From Nitrospirillum sp034653355 (lineage in GTDB: Bacteria; Pseudomonadota; Alphaproteobacteria; Azospirillales; Azospirillaceae), in assembly GCF_034653355.1 (NCBI RefSeq), contig NZ_JAYEER010000003.1:1612001-1676000 (forward strand): a stretch of 64,000 nucleotides of DNA. The letters run 5' to 3'. Positions 42,724-50,112 of this stretch are shown here, in pieces. Within the stretch, counting starts at the first letter, position 1. Every line of letters begins with the position of its first letter. The position numbers and the translations under genes were made by a program. Below the pieces are notes generated by a model. It was not told the DNA's origin, searched no databases, and was given only the letters and a program-made list of their open reading frames with translations.

Positions 42724-43998
42724 TCAGCGATAGCGCCGCTGGGCTTCCAAGGTCAGGCCGAGGCCGACCGAGCCGAACTTGTCGCCCTCCACCACGCGAG
42801 CCTCCGGCAATTCCGCCAGGATGCTGGCGCGCACGTTGGGCAACAGGGTGGACCCGCCGGTCAGGAACACGGCGTCGATCTTGTCGCGGGCTAGGCCGCT
42901 GTCGGCCAAGGCCTTGCGGATCATGCCGGCGATGCCGTCGGTCAGCGGCGTGGTGGCGGTGGCGAACCCGGGCATGGTGAAGGGAATGCGCAGGCCCCGC
43001 TCGACGAAGTCGAACGGGACTTCCACAACCATGGCTTCCCCGCCCGGCTGCGCGGCGGTGGCGCTGAGCCGGATCTTGGTGCGCTCCACCGTCATGGCGA
43101 CGCGATGGCCCAGATGCTCTTCCACCACATGGATCAGGCGTCCGATGAGGTCGGGCTTCGCTGATTCGCGCAGTACCTGGCGCAGCTCCGCCACCACTTT
43201 GGGCGCGTAGAGGAAGTTGATCTTGGACCAGGTGGCCAGGTCGTTGAAATAGCTGTTGGGCGCCAGCAGGCCGGCGCGCTTCATGGCGGATTGGTAGCCC
43301 AGGTGCGGCATGACGCCGTGCAGCGACAGCAGACGGTCGAAGTCGGTGCCGCCGATGCGCACGCCGGTGCTGGCCAGGATGTCCTGGCCCCGGTCGGCGG
43401 CGTTCCGCCGATCCGGCCCGATGCGCACGATGGAAAAATCCGAGGTGCCGCCGCCGATGTCGGCGATCAGCGCGATCTCCTCCGCGTTCACCTGGCGCTC
43501 GTAGTCGAGGGCGGCGGCGATGGGTTCGAACTGGAAGGAGATGTCGGTGTAGCCGATATCGCGGGCGATATCGGCCAGGGCCGTTTCCGCCCGGCGATCG
43601 GCCGCGTCGTCGCCGTCGACGAAATGCACCGGGCGGCCGTGCACCACCTGGGTCAGGGGGCGGCCCGCCTGTTCCTCCGCCCGGCGCTTGATCTCCGTCA
43701 GCAGGGTCCTCAACACGTCGCGGAAGCTGATGCGCCGCCGGTCCAGCTGGGTTTCCATGTCGATCAGGTCGGTGCCCAGCACTGACTTCAACGATCGCAT
43801 GAGGCGGCCGTCGGCGCCCTCGGCATAGATCTGGATGGCGGCGCGGCCGAATTCCTCGCGCTTGGCGGCGAAGTCGAAGAACAGCGCGCTGGGCAGGGTG
43901 GTCTCTTCCCCCTCCAGCGGCAGCAGACGGGCCTGGCCATCCTCGACGACACCCAGGGTGCTGTTCGACGTTCCAAAGTCCAGGCCGCAATAGCCCAT
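42724..43998 (-). CDS. yegD: YegD-like Hsp70-family chaperone (short form)
   Basis: 424 residues. The actin/Hsp70 ATPase fold is visible: GYCGLDFGTSNSTLGVVEDG (phosphate 1), VVHGRPVHFVDGD, the phosphate 2 loop ALIADIGGGTSDFSIVRIG (about residues 195-213), IGGTDFDRLLSLHGVMPHLG and the adenosine motif VFLTGGSTLLPNVRASIL. A classical C-terminal substrate-binding beta-sandwich is missing, as in E. coli YegD. No DnaJ or GrpE gene is adjacent. ATG 43998 begins the conserved MGYCGLDFGT; the frame to 44100 is not conserved-looking. Confidence 0.93.
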   Translation of the reverse strand: MGYCGLDFGTSNSTLGVVEDGQARLLPLEGEETTLPSALFFDFAAKREEFGRAAIQIYAEGADGRLMRSLKSVLGTDLIDMETQLDRRRISFRDVLRTLLTEIKRRAEEQAGRPLTQVVHGRPVHFVDGDDAADRRAETALADIARDIGYTDISFQFEPIAAALDYERQVNAEEIALIADIGGGTSDFSIVRIGPDRRNAADRGQDILASTGVRIGGTDFDRLLSLHGVMPHLGYQSAMKRAGLLAPNSYFNDLATWSKINFLYAPKVVAELRQVLRESAKPDLIGRLIHVVEEHLGHRVAMTVERTKIRLSATAAQPGGEAMVVEVPFDFVERGLRIPFTMPGFATATTPLTDGIAGMIRKALADSGLARDKIDAVFLTGGSTLLPNVRASILAELPEARVVEGDKFGSVGLGLTLEAQRRYR

Positions 43999-44096
43999 GG
44001 TGCGCGCTCCAACAACGGCCGAAAGAATCGGGTTTTTGAACGGGGGCGCGGTTTGTAACGGAAATAGCCGGGTTGGGCCAGGAAAAAGGGGGCGCC

Positions 44097-45131
44097 TCAC
44101 GCCGGCGGCGCGGTCGACTCCCGCACCACCAGGCTGTGGTCGAATATCTGTTTCAGATAGCTGCCCACCTGGCCGGCCCGGCGGTCGATGATGAAGCGGG
44201 CGGCGGCGGCGCCCATTTCCATCACCGGCTGACGCACGGTGGTCAACGGCGGGCAGACCACGCTGGCCGCCGGCAGGTCGTCGATGCCCGCGACCGACAG
44301 CGCCCCGGGGACGGGGATGCCCATCTTGTAGGCGACGGACAGCACGGCCATGGCCATGCTGTCGTTGGCGGCGAAGATGGCGGTGGGGCGTCGCTTCTGG
44401 CCCAGCAGGGCGCGGGCGGCGGGCAGGCCGCTGTCGAAGGTGAACAAGCCGGGCTGGATCAGCCGTTCCGGGATGGGGCCGCCGTCGAACAGGGCGTCGC
44501 GGTAGCCCGCTTCGCGCTGGGCCGCCGCCGCGTGCTGGGGATGACCCTGGATGAAGCCGATGTCGCGGTGCCCCTGGTCCATCAGGAGGCGTGTCATCTG
44601 AAAGGCGGCCCGGTAATTGTCAATGTCCACGCCCCAGCCCCACTTTTCTTCCGTGCCGCCATCCTGGGTGGGGGAGATGCGGACGCAGATCACCCCCCGC
44701 TGCGCCAGCAGGGACAGGAGTTGCGGGTCGTCGCACAGGGGTGGGACCAGGATGACGCCATCCACCCGCAGGGTGGACACCAGCGTTTCCATCAAGGCGC
44801 CATAGTCGGACGCGCCAAGGTCGGTATATTCCGTCAGCAGATGGTACCCCCCGCCGCGGCAGGCCTGGATGGCGCCCATCTGCAGTTCGGTGAAATACAG
44901 CATGGCGTTGTCCGACACCCCGCCGGAAGAGACCAACGCGATCAGGAAACTGCGCGACCCCGACAGGGCGCGGGCCGACAGGCTGGGCGTGTAGTTCAGG
45001 CTGCGCGCCGCCTCCATCACCCGCGCGCGCGTCTCCGCGCTGGCCTTGGGTTCCCCGTTCAGGACGCGGGACACCGTCTTGATGGAGACGTTGGCCACGC
45101 GGGCGACATCGTAAATGGTGGCCTTGCTCAA
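44097..45131 (-). CDS. LacI-family transcriptional repressor of the glycoside locus
   Basis: 344 residues. Helix-turn-helix ATIYDVARVANVSIKTVSRV (residues about 4-23), hinge YTPSLSARALSGSRS, then a periplasmic-binding-protein-like effector domain with IFAANDSMAMAVLSVAYKMG and VAGIDDLPAASVVCPPLTTV. The start is TTG 45131: it is the only codon directly before SKATIYDV, and GGAG lies 10 bases upstream. The open frame further upstream to 45524 is non-coding. It diverges from the TonB receptor and probably binds the GACAGCGCTGTC palindrome; a sugar or glycoside should release it. Confidence 0.95.
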   Translation of the reverse strand: MSKATIYDVARVANVSIKTVSRVLNGEPKASAETRARVMEAARSLNYTPSLSARALSGSRSFLIALVSSGGVSDNAMLYFTELQMGAIQACRGGGYHLLTEYTDLGASDYGALMETLVSTLRVDGVILVPPLCDDPQLLSLLAQRGVICVRISPTQDGGTEEKWGWGVDIDNYRAAFQMTRLLMDQGHRDIGFIQGHPQHAAAAQREAGYRDALFDGGPIPERLIQPGLFTFDSGLPAARALLGQKRRPTAIFAANDSMAMAVLSVAYKMGIPVPGALSVAGIDDLPAASVVCPPLTTVRQPVMEMGAAAARFIIDRRAGQVGSYLKQIFDHSLVVRESTAPPA

Positions 45132-45311
45132 CGCCCCGAAACTCCAACCAGACCGCTGCCCCGCGCCATTCCCGGAACGTCTGCCCACGCCCCTGGGAAG
45201 GCGGGCGGGATCATACCATCGGCGGGCGGCAAAGATAGTGGGGGAAACCGCCGGGCGGCGGGCCGGCGACGAAACGGCATGTTCCTGTCGGGGGGGATTC
45301 AAGAAACCCTC

Positions 45312-45340
45312 TTGCGCGGGGTTGTTCTGGATGATAACAA
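45312..45340 (+). promoter_or_regulatory. candidate promoter of the TonB receptor gene
   Basis: TTGCGC (45312-45317) and TAACAA (45335-45340) with a 17-base spacer. Partial consensus only. The palindrome at 45381 would be at about +35, a plausible block for a repressor. Confidence 0.35.
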
Positions 45341-45380
45341 AATAGGGCCAACGAGGCCTCCTTATTTTTTCGGCATCAGG

Positions 45381-45392
45381 GACAGCGCTGTC
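45381..45392. promoter_or_regulatory. candidate LacI-family operator
   Basis: GACAGCGCTGTC is a perfect 12-base palindrome with the central CG typical of LacI-family operators. It lies between the divergent LacI and TonB genes. Confidence 0.65.
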
Positions 45393-45455
45393 ATTCAGCC
45401 CCTGAAGCCGAAGGACAACAACAAGGCGAGGCCCGACAAAACGGGAGAGACGATC

Positions 45456-45497
45456 ATGAGTGACGCCTGCGCGTTCAAGGGCGGGGTCATCCGGTAA
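45456..45497 (+). CDS. candidate 13-residue leader peptide
   Basis: ATG 45456 opens MSDACAFKGGVIR and stops at TAA 45495-45497. GGGAGAGA lies 5 bases before the ATG, the best ribosome site in the region and nearly identical to that of the TonB receptor gene. No obvious run of one regulatory amino acid. It could be a translated leader that tunes the downstream hairpins, a stand-alone small protein, or chance. Confidence 0.35.
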   Translation: MSDACAFKGGVIR

Positions 45498-45605
45498 GCC
45501 GGCCGCCTTCTTAAGAATCATCATCGGATATGAGCCATCGTGCCCCTACGGGGCGGCGGTGATCGGCCCGGCTTTGCCCCGGATCCGGCCATGGCCCGCC
45601 TTTGG

Positions 45606-45744
45606 GAACCGCGATGAAAGCCTGCCGGTTCGCGCACCCGTTTGGGTGCGGGCCGGCCCCTGGGTGACAGGGGCCGGCGCGGGGGCCGCTCATCCTCAAG
45701 ACAAGCCCGAAAGAGGCTCGGCACAGCGGCCAACGGCTTGTCTT
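45606..45744 (+). promoter_or_regulatory. structured mRNA leader with four nested/tandem hairpins
   Basis: Four inverted repeats in 139 bases: GAACCG/CGGTTC (45606-45611, 45626-45631); CGCACCC/GGGTGCG with a 4-base loop (45633-45650); GCCGGCCCCT/AGGGGCCGGC (45652-45678); AAGACAAGCC/GGCTTGTCTT (45698-45707, 45735-45744). All arms are perfect. The last ends 44 bases before the receptor ATG. No known riboswitch consensus is recognised. Confidence 0.55.
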
Positions 45745-45788
45745 CACGACGACAAGAACAAAGAAGCAGAATGGGAGAATTGGGAGAG

Positions 45789-47984
45789 ATGCGTACGTAT
45801 ACCCTGTTGGCCGCCACCGCGCTGGCCAGCCTGATCGCCACCCCTGGCCTGGCTCAGACCGCCGCCCCGCAGAACGCTCCTCAGGGAGCCGCGGCCGCGT
45901 CCCAGCAACTGGAGGACATCGTCGTCACCGCCGAGCGGCGGCAGGAGACGACGCAGAAGACGCCCATCGCCATCACCGCCTTTTCCGGCGACACCCTGCA
46001 GCAGCGCGGCGTCTCCAGCTCCACCGACCTGAACAACATGGTTCCCGGCCTGGCGGTGGGCAACAACGGCAGCGGTTCCGTCCAGATCGCCATCCGCGGC
46101 ATCGGCAGCACCAACGACACCGAGGTGGGCGATCCCGCCGTGGCCTTCAACGTCGACGGCGTCTACATGGCCCGGTCCCGCGCGGCCATCGGCGCGCTCT
46201 ATGACATCGACCGCATCGAGGTGCTGCGTGGCCCCCAGGGCACGCTGTACGGCCGCAACGCCACGGCGGGCAGCATCAACGTCATCACCAAGCGGCCCAG
46301 CGACAAGTTCGAAGGGAACGCGTCGCTGGATTACGGCAACTACAACAACCTGCAGACCTCCGGCATGCTGAACGTGCCGCTGAGCGATACCCTCGCCGTG
46401 CGCGCCGCTTTCCAGACCAGCCGGCACGACGGCTACACCAACAACGGCCGCTCCAGCAATTTCAATGATGAGGATACGCAGGCCGGCCGCCTGCAGGTCC
46501 AGTTGACGCCCAGCGAGACGTTCAAGGCCTTGCTGTCGGTGGACATCTTCCATGAGGGCGGCGTGGGCTACGCCTCCGCCCCCATCGGCCAGTACGCCAA
46601 GTTCGGTTCGCCCTACACCTATCCGGTGTCGGCGGACGGCAGCCTGAACCACACCAACAAGGGTGTCTCGCTGACCACCGACTGGGATCTGGGATTCGCC
46701 ACCCTGACCTACGTCGGCGCCTACCGTACGGACACCGACCACACCCATGGCGGTTCCACGCAGAGCGCCACCTGCGCCGCCCCCTCCGGCGCCCTTTGCG
46801 CCTCCACCATCTTCCGGTCCGATGAGGACCAGATGTCGCATGAACTGCGCCTGGCCAACAGCGACGGGCCGCTGAAGTGGGTGACGGGCCTCTATTACTT
46901 CAAGGAAAACAACGACGTCCTGTTCGCGCTGGACCCTATCGCCGGCATCACCTCGCTGGCTTTCGTCCAGCCGGTGGTGACGGAGGAGTCCAAGGCCGCC
47001 TTCGCCCAGGCGACCTACAGCCTCACCGACAGCCTGCGGGTGACGGGCGGCCTGCGCTATACCGAGGACAACAAGGCCCGCACCGGCGCCACCGAGGCCT
47101 TCGGCCACATTGTCGGCAACACCTATGTCGGCGGCTCCCCCCTCTACCTCAACGACGCGGACCTGACCTGGCATTCCACCAACTGGAAGGTGGGGGCGGA
47201 ATACGACCTGGCGCCGGACAGCATGCTCTACGCCTCCATCGGCACGGGCTACAAGGCCGGCGGCTATGGCGACGGCGAGCCGCCGAACAACAACCCTTAC
47301 CAGCCGGAGAAGCTGACCGCCTACGAGGTCGGCGTGAAGAACCAGTTCATGGATAAGAAGCTGCAGCTGAACCTGACCGGCTTCTACTACGACTATCAGG
47401 ACTTCCAGGTCAGCGCCATCGGCCAGGTGGCGGGCCAGGCCTCCACCGTCACGGTCAACGCCGGCACGGCCGAGGTCTATGGCGTGGAGGTGGAAGGGGC
47501 CGCCCTGCTGACCCAGAGCGACCGGGTGGACGGCAGCGTCTCCTACATCCACGCCCGCTATACCGACTTCGTCCTGGCCACGGGCGACGTCTTCCACCGC
47601 GGCAGCGCCGCCGTCTACACCGGCAATACGCTGGCCAAGTCGCCCGAATGGACCATCAACCTGGGCTACCAGCACATGTGGGACCTGGCGTCCGGTGCCA
47701 TGATCACGGCCCGTGTCGACAGCGTCTATGTCGGTGACCAGAACCTGGACTACCGCAACTTCGCCGTCACCGAACAGAAGGCCTACACCAAGACCAACCT
47801 GTCGCTGGCCTATGACGACGCCGACCGGCGCTGGCGGGTCATGGCCTATGTTCGCAACCTGGAGAACAACGCCGTGCTGGTCGTGGCCAATCCCGATACC
47901 AACGGGTCGGGCAACCGCCTGGCCGGCAGCGGTTCCTATGCCCCGCCCCGCACCTACGGCGTGAGGGTGTCCGCCAACTTCTAA
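45789..47984 (+). CDS. TonB-dependent outer-membrane receptor of the glycoside locus
   Basis: 731 residues. A signal peptide (to about residue 22, TPGLAQ) is followed by the TonB box region LEDIVVTAERRQETTQKTPI, the plug (IDRIEVLRGPQGTLYGRNATAG at about 138-159, shortened to its core here, and NVITKRPS) and a 22-strand barrel ending in aromatic PRTYGVRVSANF. It imports large substrates across the outer membrane using TonB/ExbBD energy. The many Sphingomonas/Caulobacter-type receptors of this form take up oligosaccharides or plant phenolics. Position beside LacI and glycosidases indicates a glycoside substrate. ATG 45789 follows GGGAGAG. A terminator follows the stop. Confidence 0.96.
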   Translation: MRTYTLLAATALASLIATPGLAQTAAPQNAPQGAAAASQQLEDIVVTAERRQETTQKTPIAITAFSGDTLQQRGVSSSTDLNNMVPGLAVGNNGSGSVQIAIRGIGSTNDTEVGDPAVAFNVDGVYMARSRAAIGALYDIDRIEVLRGPQGTLYGRNATAGSINVITKRPSDKFEGNASLDYGNYNNLQTSGMLNVPLSDTLAVRAAFQTSRHDGYTNNGRSSNFNDEDTQAGRLQVQLTPSETFKALLSVDIFHEGGVGYASAPIGQYAKFGSPYTYPVSADGSLNHTNKGVSLTTDWDLGFATLTYVGAYRTDTDHTHGGSTQSATCAAPSGALCASTIFRSDEDQMSHELRLANSDGPLKWVTGLYYFKENNDVLFALDPIAGITSLAFVQPVVTEESKAAFAQATYSLTDSLRVTGGLRYTEDNKARTGATEAFGHIVGNTYVGGSPLYLNDADLTWHSTNWKVGAEYDLAPDSMLYASIGTGYKAGGYGDGEPPNNNPYQPEKLTAYEVGVKNQFMDKKLQLNLTGFYYDYQDFQVSAIGQVAGQASTVTVNAGTAEVYGVEVEGAALLTQSDRVDGSVSYIHARYTDFVLATGDVFHRGSAAVYTGNTLAKSPEWTINLGYQHMWDLASGAMITARVDSVYVGDQNLDYRNFAVTEQKAYTKTNLSLAYDDADRRWRVMAYVRNLENNAVLVVANPDTNGSGNRLAGSGSYAPPRTYGVRVSANF

Positions 47985-48022
47985 CCCGCTTCCTCCGAGG
48001 CCTGTCGCCTCACTTCCCCCTG

Positions 48023-48066
48023 GGCGTGCCGCAGGAATCTCCTTCCCCGGCGGCACGCCTCTTTTT
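48023..48066 (+). terminator. Rho-independent terminator after the TonB receptor
   Basis: GGCGTGCCGC (48023-48032) and GCGGCACGCC (48050-48059) pair fully and are followed by TCTTTTT. It separates receptor and glycosidase genes, so the enzymes are expressed by read-through or a promoter close to 48070. Confidence 0.9.
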
Positions 48067-48094
48067 CCATTTCGCCTGACGGGATGAAAAGCCC

Positions 48095-50089
48095 ATGCCT
48101 TCGCCGCGCCGCCGCCTGACCGCACTGGTGACCTTGAGCCTGCTGCTGGCCGCCCCCGCCCTCGGGGGTGGAACGGCCGGCGAGCCGCCGCAGCCCGTGC
48201 TGGGCGGCCGGGTGAAGCCGCTGCTGGCGGTGGATGGCCTGTCCTTCCGCGACCTGAACGGTAACGGCAGGTTGGACCCTTACGAGGACTGGCGCCTGCC
48301 GGTCGACGCCCGCGTGGCCGACCTGCTGGGCCGCATGACGCTGGCGGAAAAGGCCGGCACCCTGCTGCACGGCACGGTTCCACCGGAGGGGGGCTTCACC
48401 TTCGCCACCATGCGCGGGCCCTACGACTTCCCGCTGGCCACCCATATGATCCGGGACTTCGGCATCACCACCTTGATCACCCGCCAGGCGACGCCGCCCC
48501 AGCAGTTGGCGGAGCAGGACAACCGCCTGCAGGCGGTGGCGGAGGGCGGACGCCTGGGTATCCCCCTGACGCTCAGCACCGACCCGCGCAACCACTTCCA
48601 GGTGACGGCCGGTGCCAGCCAGCTGTCCGCCGGCTTCTCGCAATGGCCGGAGACGCTGGGCCTGGGCGCCATCGGCGACCCCGCCCTGGTGCGCCGCTTC
48701 GCCGACATCGCGCGCCAGGAATACCGAGCGGTGGGCATCCACCAGACCCTGTCGCCCCAGGCCGATGTGGCGACGGAGCCGCGCTGGTCCCGCATCAACG
48801 GCACCTTCGGTGAGGATCCGGCCTTGGACGGCCAACTGGTGCGGGCCTATGTTGAGGGCTTCCAGGGCGGCGATGACGGCCCTGGTGTCACCGGCGTCTC
48901 GGCGGTGGTCAAGCACTGGGTGGGCTATGGTGCGGCGGCGGAGGGCTTCGACAGCCACAACAGCTATGGCCGCTATTCCCTGGTGCGGCCGTCCCATTTC
49001 GACCAGCACGTCCTGCCCTTCAAGGGCGCCTTCGCCGCCCATGTGGCCGGCGTCATGCCCACCTATTCCATTCTGAAAGAGATGGTGGTGGACGGAAAGC
49101 CGGTGGAGCAGGTGGGCGCCGGTTTCAACCGCTGGCTCCTGACCGACCTGCTGCGCGGCACCTATGGCTTCCAGGGCATCATCCTGTCCGACTGGGCCAT
49201 CGCCAATGACTGCAACGCGGTGTGCCGCAACGGCTTCCCCGCCGGTGAGCGGCCCACCTTCAAGGATTTCTCCACCGCCTGGGGCGTGGAGGACCTCTCC
49301 ACCCCGGCGCGCTTCGCCAAGGGGCTGGAGGCGGGGCTGGACCAGTTCGGCGGCGTGGATGACCCCGCGCCCCTGTTGGCGGCGGTGAAGCAGGGCTTGG
49401 TGACGGAGGCGCGGCTGGACCAGTCGGTACGCCGTATCCTGGCCTTGAAGTTCCAGCAGGGGCTGTTCGAGAACCCCTACGTCGATGCCGACGCCGCCGC
49501 CAAACTGGTGGGCACGCCGCGGTTCCTGGCCGAAGGGCTGGCCGCCCAGTCCCGCTCCATGGTGCTGCTGGAGGCGGGGGAGGGGCCCGTGGCCCTCGCG
49601 GGCCGCAAGGTCTACCTGCGCGGCGTGTCGGCCGAGGCCGCCAAGGCCGCCGGCCTGACAGTGGTGGACGACCCCAAACAGGCGGAGGTCGCCGTTATGC
49701 GCCTGTCCGCCCCCTTCCAGACCCTGCATCCCAACTACACCTTCGGCAGCCTGCAGCATGAGGGCGACTTGGGCTTCCACGACGGCAACGCGGACTATGA
49801 GGCGCTGAAGGCCGTGGCCGCCGCCGGGGTGCCGGCCATCGTCAGCGTCTATCTCGACCGCCCGGCCATCCTGACCGACATCCGCGACAAGGCCGCTCGC
49901 CTCTATGTCGACTTCGGCGTCAGCGACCGGGCCTTCCTGGACGTGGTCACCGGAAAGGTGGCGGCGCAGGGGCGCCTGCCGTTTGAGTTGCCGCGCAGCA
50001 TGGCAGCGGTGGCGGCCCAGGCCTCCGACATCCCCCACGACAGCCCGGACCCGCTCTACCCCATCGGCGCCGGCCTGCGTCAGCCGTGA
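48095..50089 (+). CDS. secreted family 3 glycoside hydrolase with EF-hand-like loop
   Basis: 664 residues. Signal peptide about 1-25, then FRDLNGNGRLDPYEDWRLP (about 50-68), whose D-x-N-x-N-G-x-L-D-x-x-E spacing fits a calcium loop, then the GH3 barrel (RMTLEEKAG-like RMTLAEKAGTLLHG, SVVKHW-like SAVVKHWVGYGAA) with nucleophile D366 in GIILSDWAIAND and the second alpha/beta domain SRSMVLLEAGEGPVALAGRK. The C-terminal FnIII domain of longer GH3 enzymes is absent. Beta-glucosidase or related exo-activity is inferred. It is 23 bases ahead of a second GH3 gene. Confidence 0.94.
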   Translation: MPSPRRRLTALVTLSLLLAAPALGGGTAGEPPQPVLGGRVKPLLAVDGLSFRDLNGNGRLDPYEDWRLPVDARVADLLGRMTLAEKAGTLLHGTVPPEGGFTFATMRGPYDFPLATHMIRDFGITTLITRQATPPQQLAEQDNRLQAVAEGGRLGIPLTLSTDPRNHFQVTAGASQLSAGFSQWPETLGLGAIGDPALVRRFADIARQEYRAVGIHQTLSPQADVATEPRWSRINGTFGEDPALDGQLVRAYVEGFQGGDDGPGVTGVSAVVKHWVGYGAAAEGFDSHNSYGRYSLVRPSHFDQHVLPFKGAFAAHVAGVMPTYSILKEMVVDGKPVEQVGAGFNRWLLTDLLRGTYGFQGIILSDWAIANDCNAVCRNGFPAGERPTFKDFSTAWGVEDLSTPARFAKGLEAGLDQFGGVDDPAPLLAAVKQGLVTEARLDQSVRRILALKFQQGLFENPYVDADAAAKLVGTPRFLAEGLAAQSRSMVLLEAGEGPVALAGRKVYLRGVSAEAAKAAGLTVVDDPKQAEVAVMRLSAPFQTLHPNYTFGSLQHEGDLGFHDGNADYEALKAVAAAGVPAIVSVYLDRPAILTDIRDKAARLYVDFGVSDRAFLDVVTGKVAAQGRLPFELPRSMAAVAAQASDIPHDSPDPLYPIGAGLRQP

Positions 50090-50112
50090 CCCTTTTCAAA
50101 AGAAACAACTGG

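Larger units (their letters stand above)
45132..45788 (+). promoter_or_regulatory. 657-base divergent control region of the glycoside locus
   Basis: No ordinary gene. In order towards the TonB receptor it contains a candidate promoter (45312-45340), a perfect 12-base palindrome (45381-45392), a 13-codon mini-ORF (45456-45497) and a set of hairpins (45606-45744), then the receptor's ribosome site GGGAGAG. If transcription starts near 45347, the untranslated leader is about 440 bases. Confidence 0.6.
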
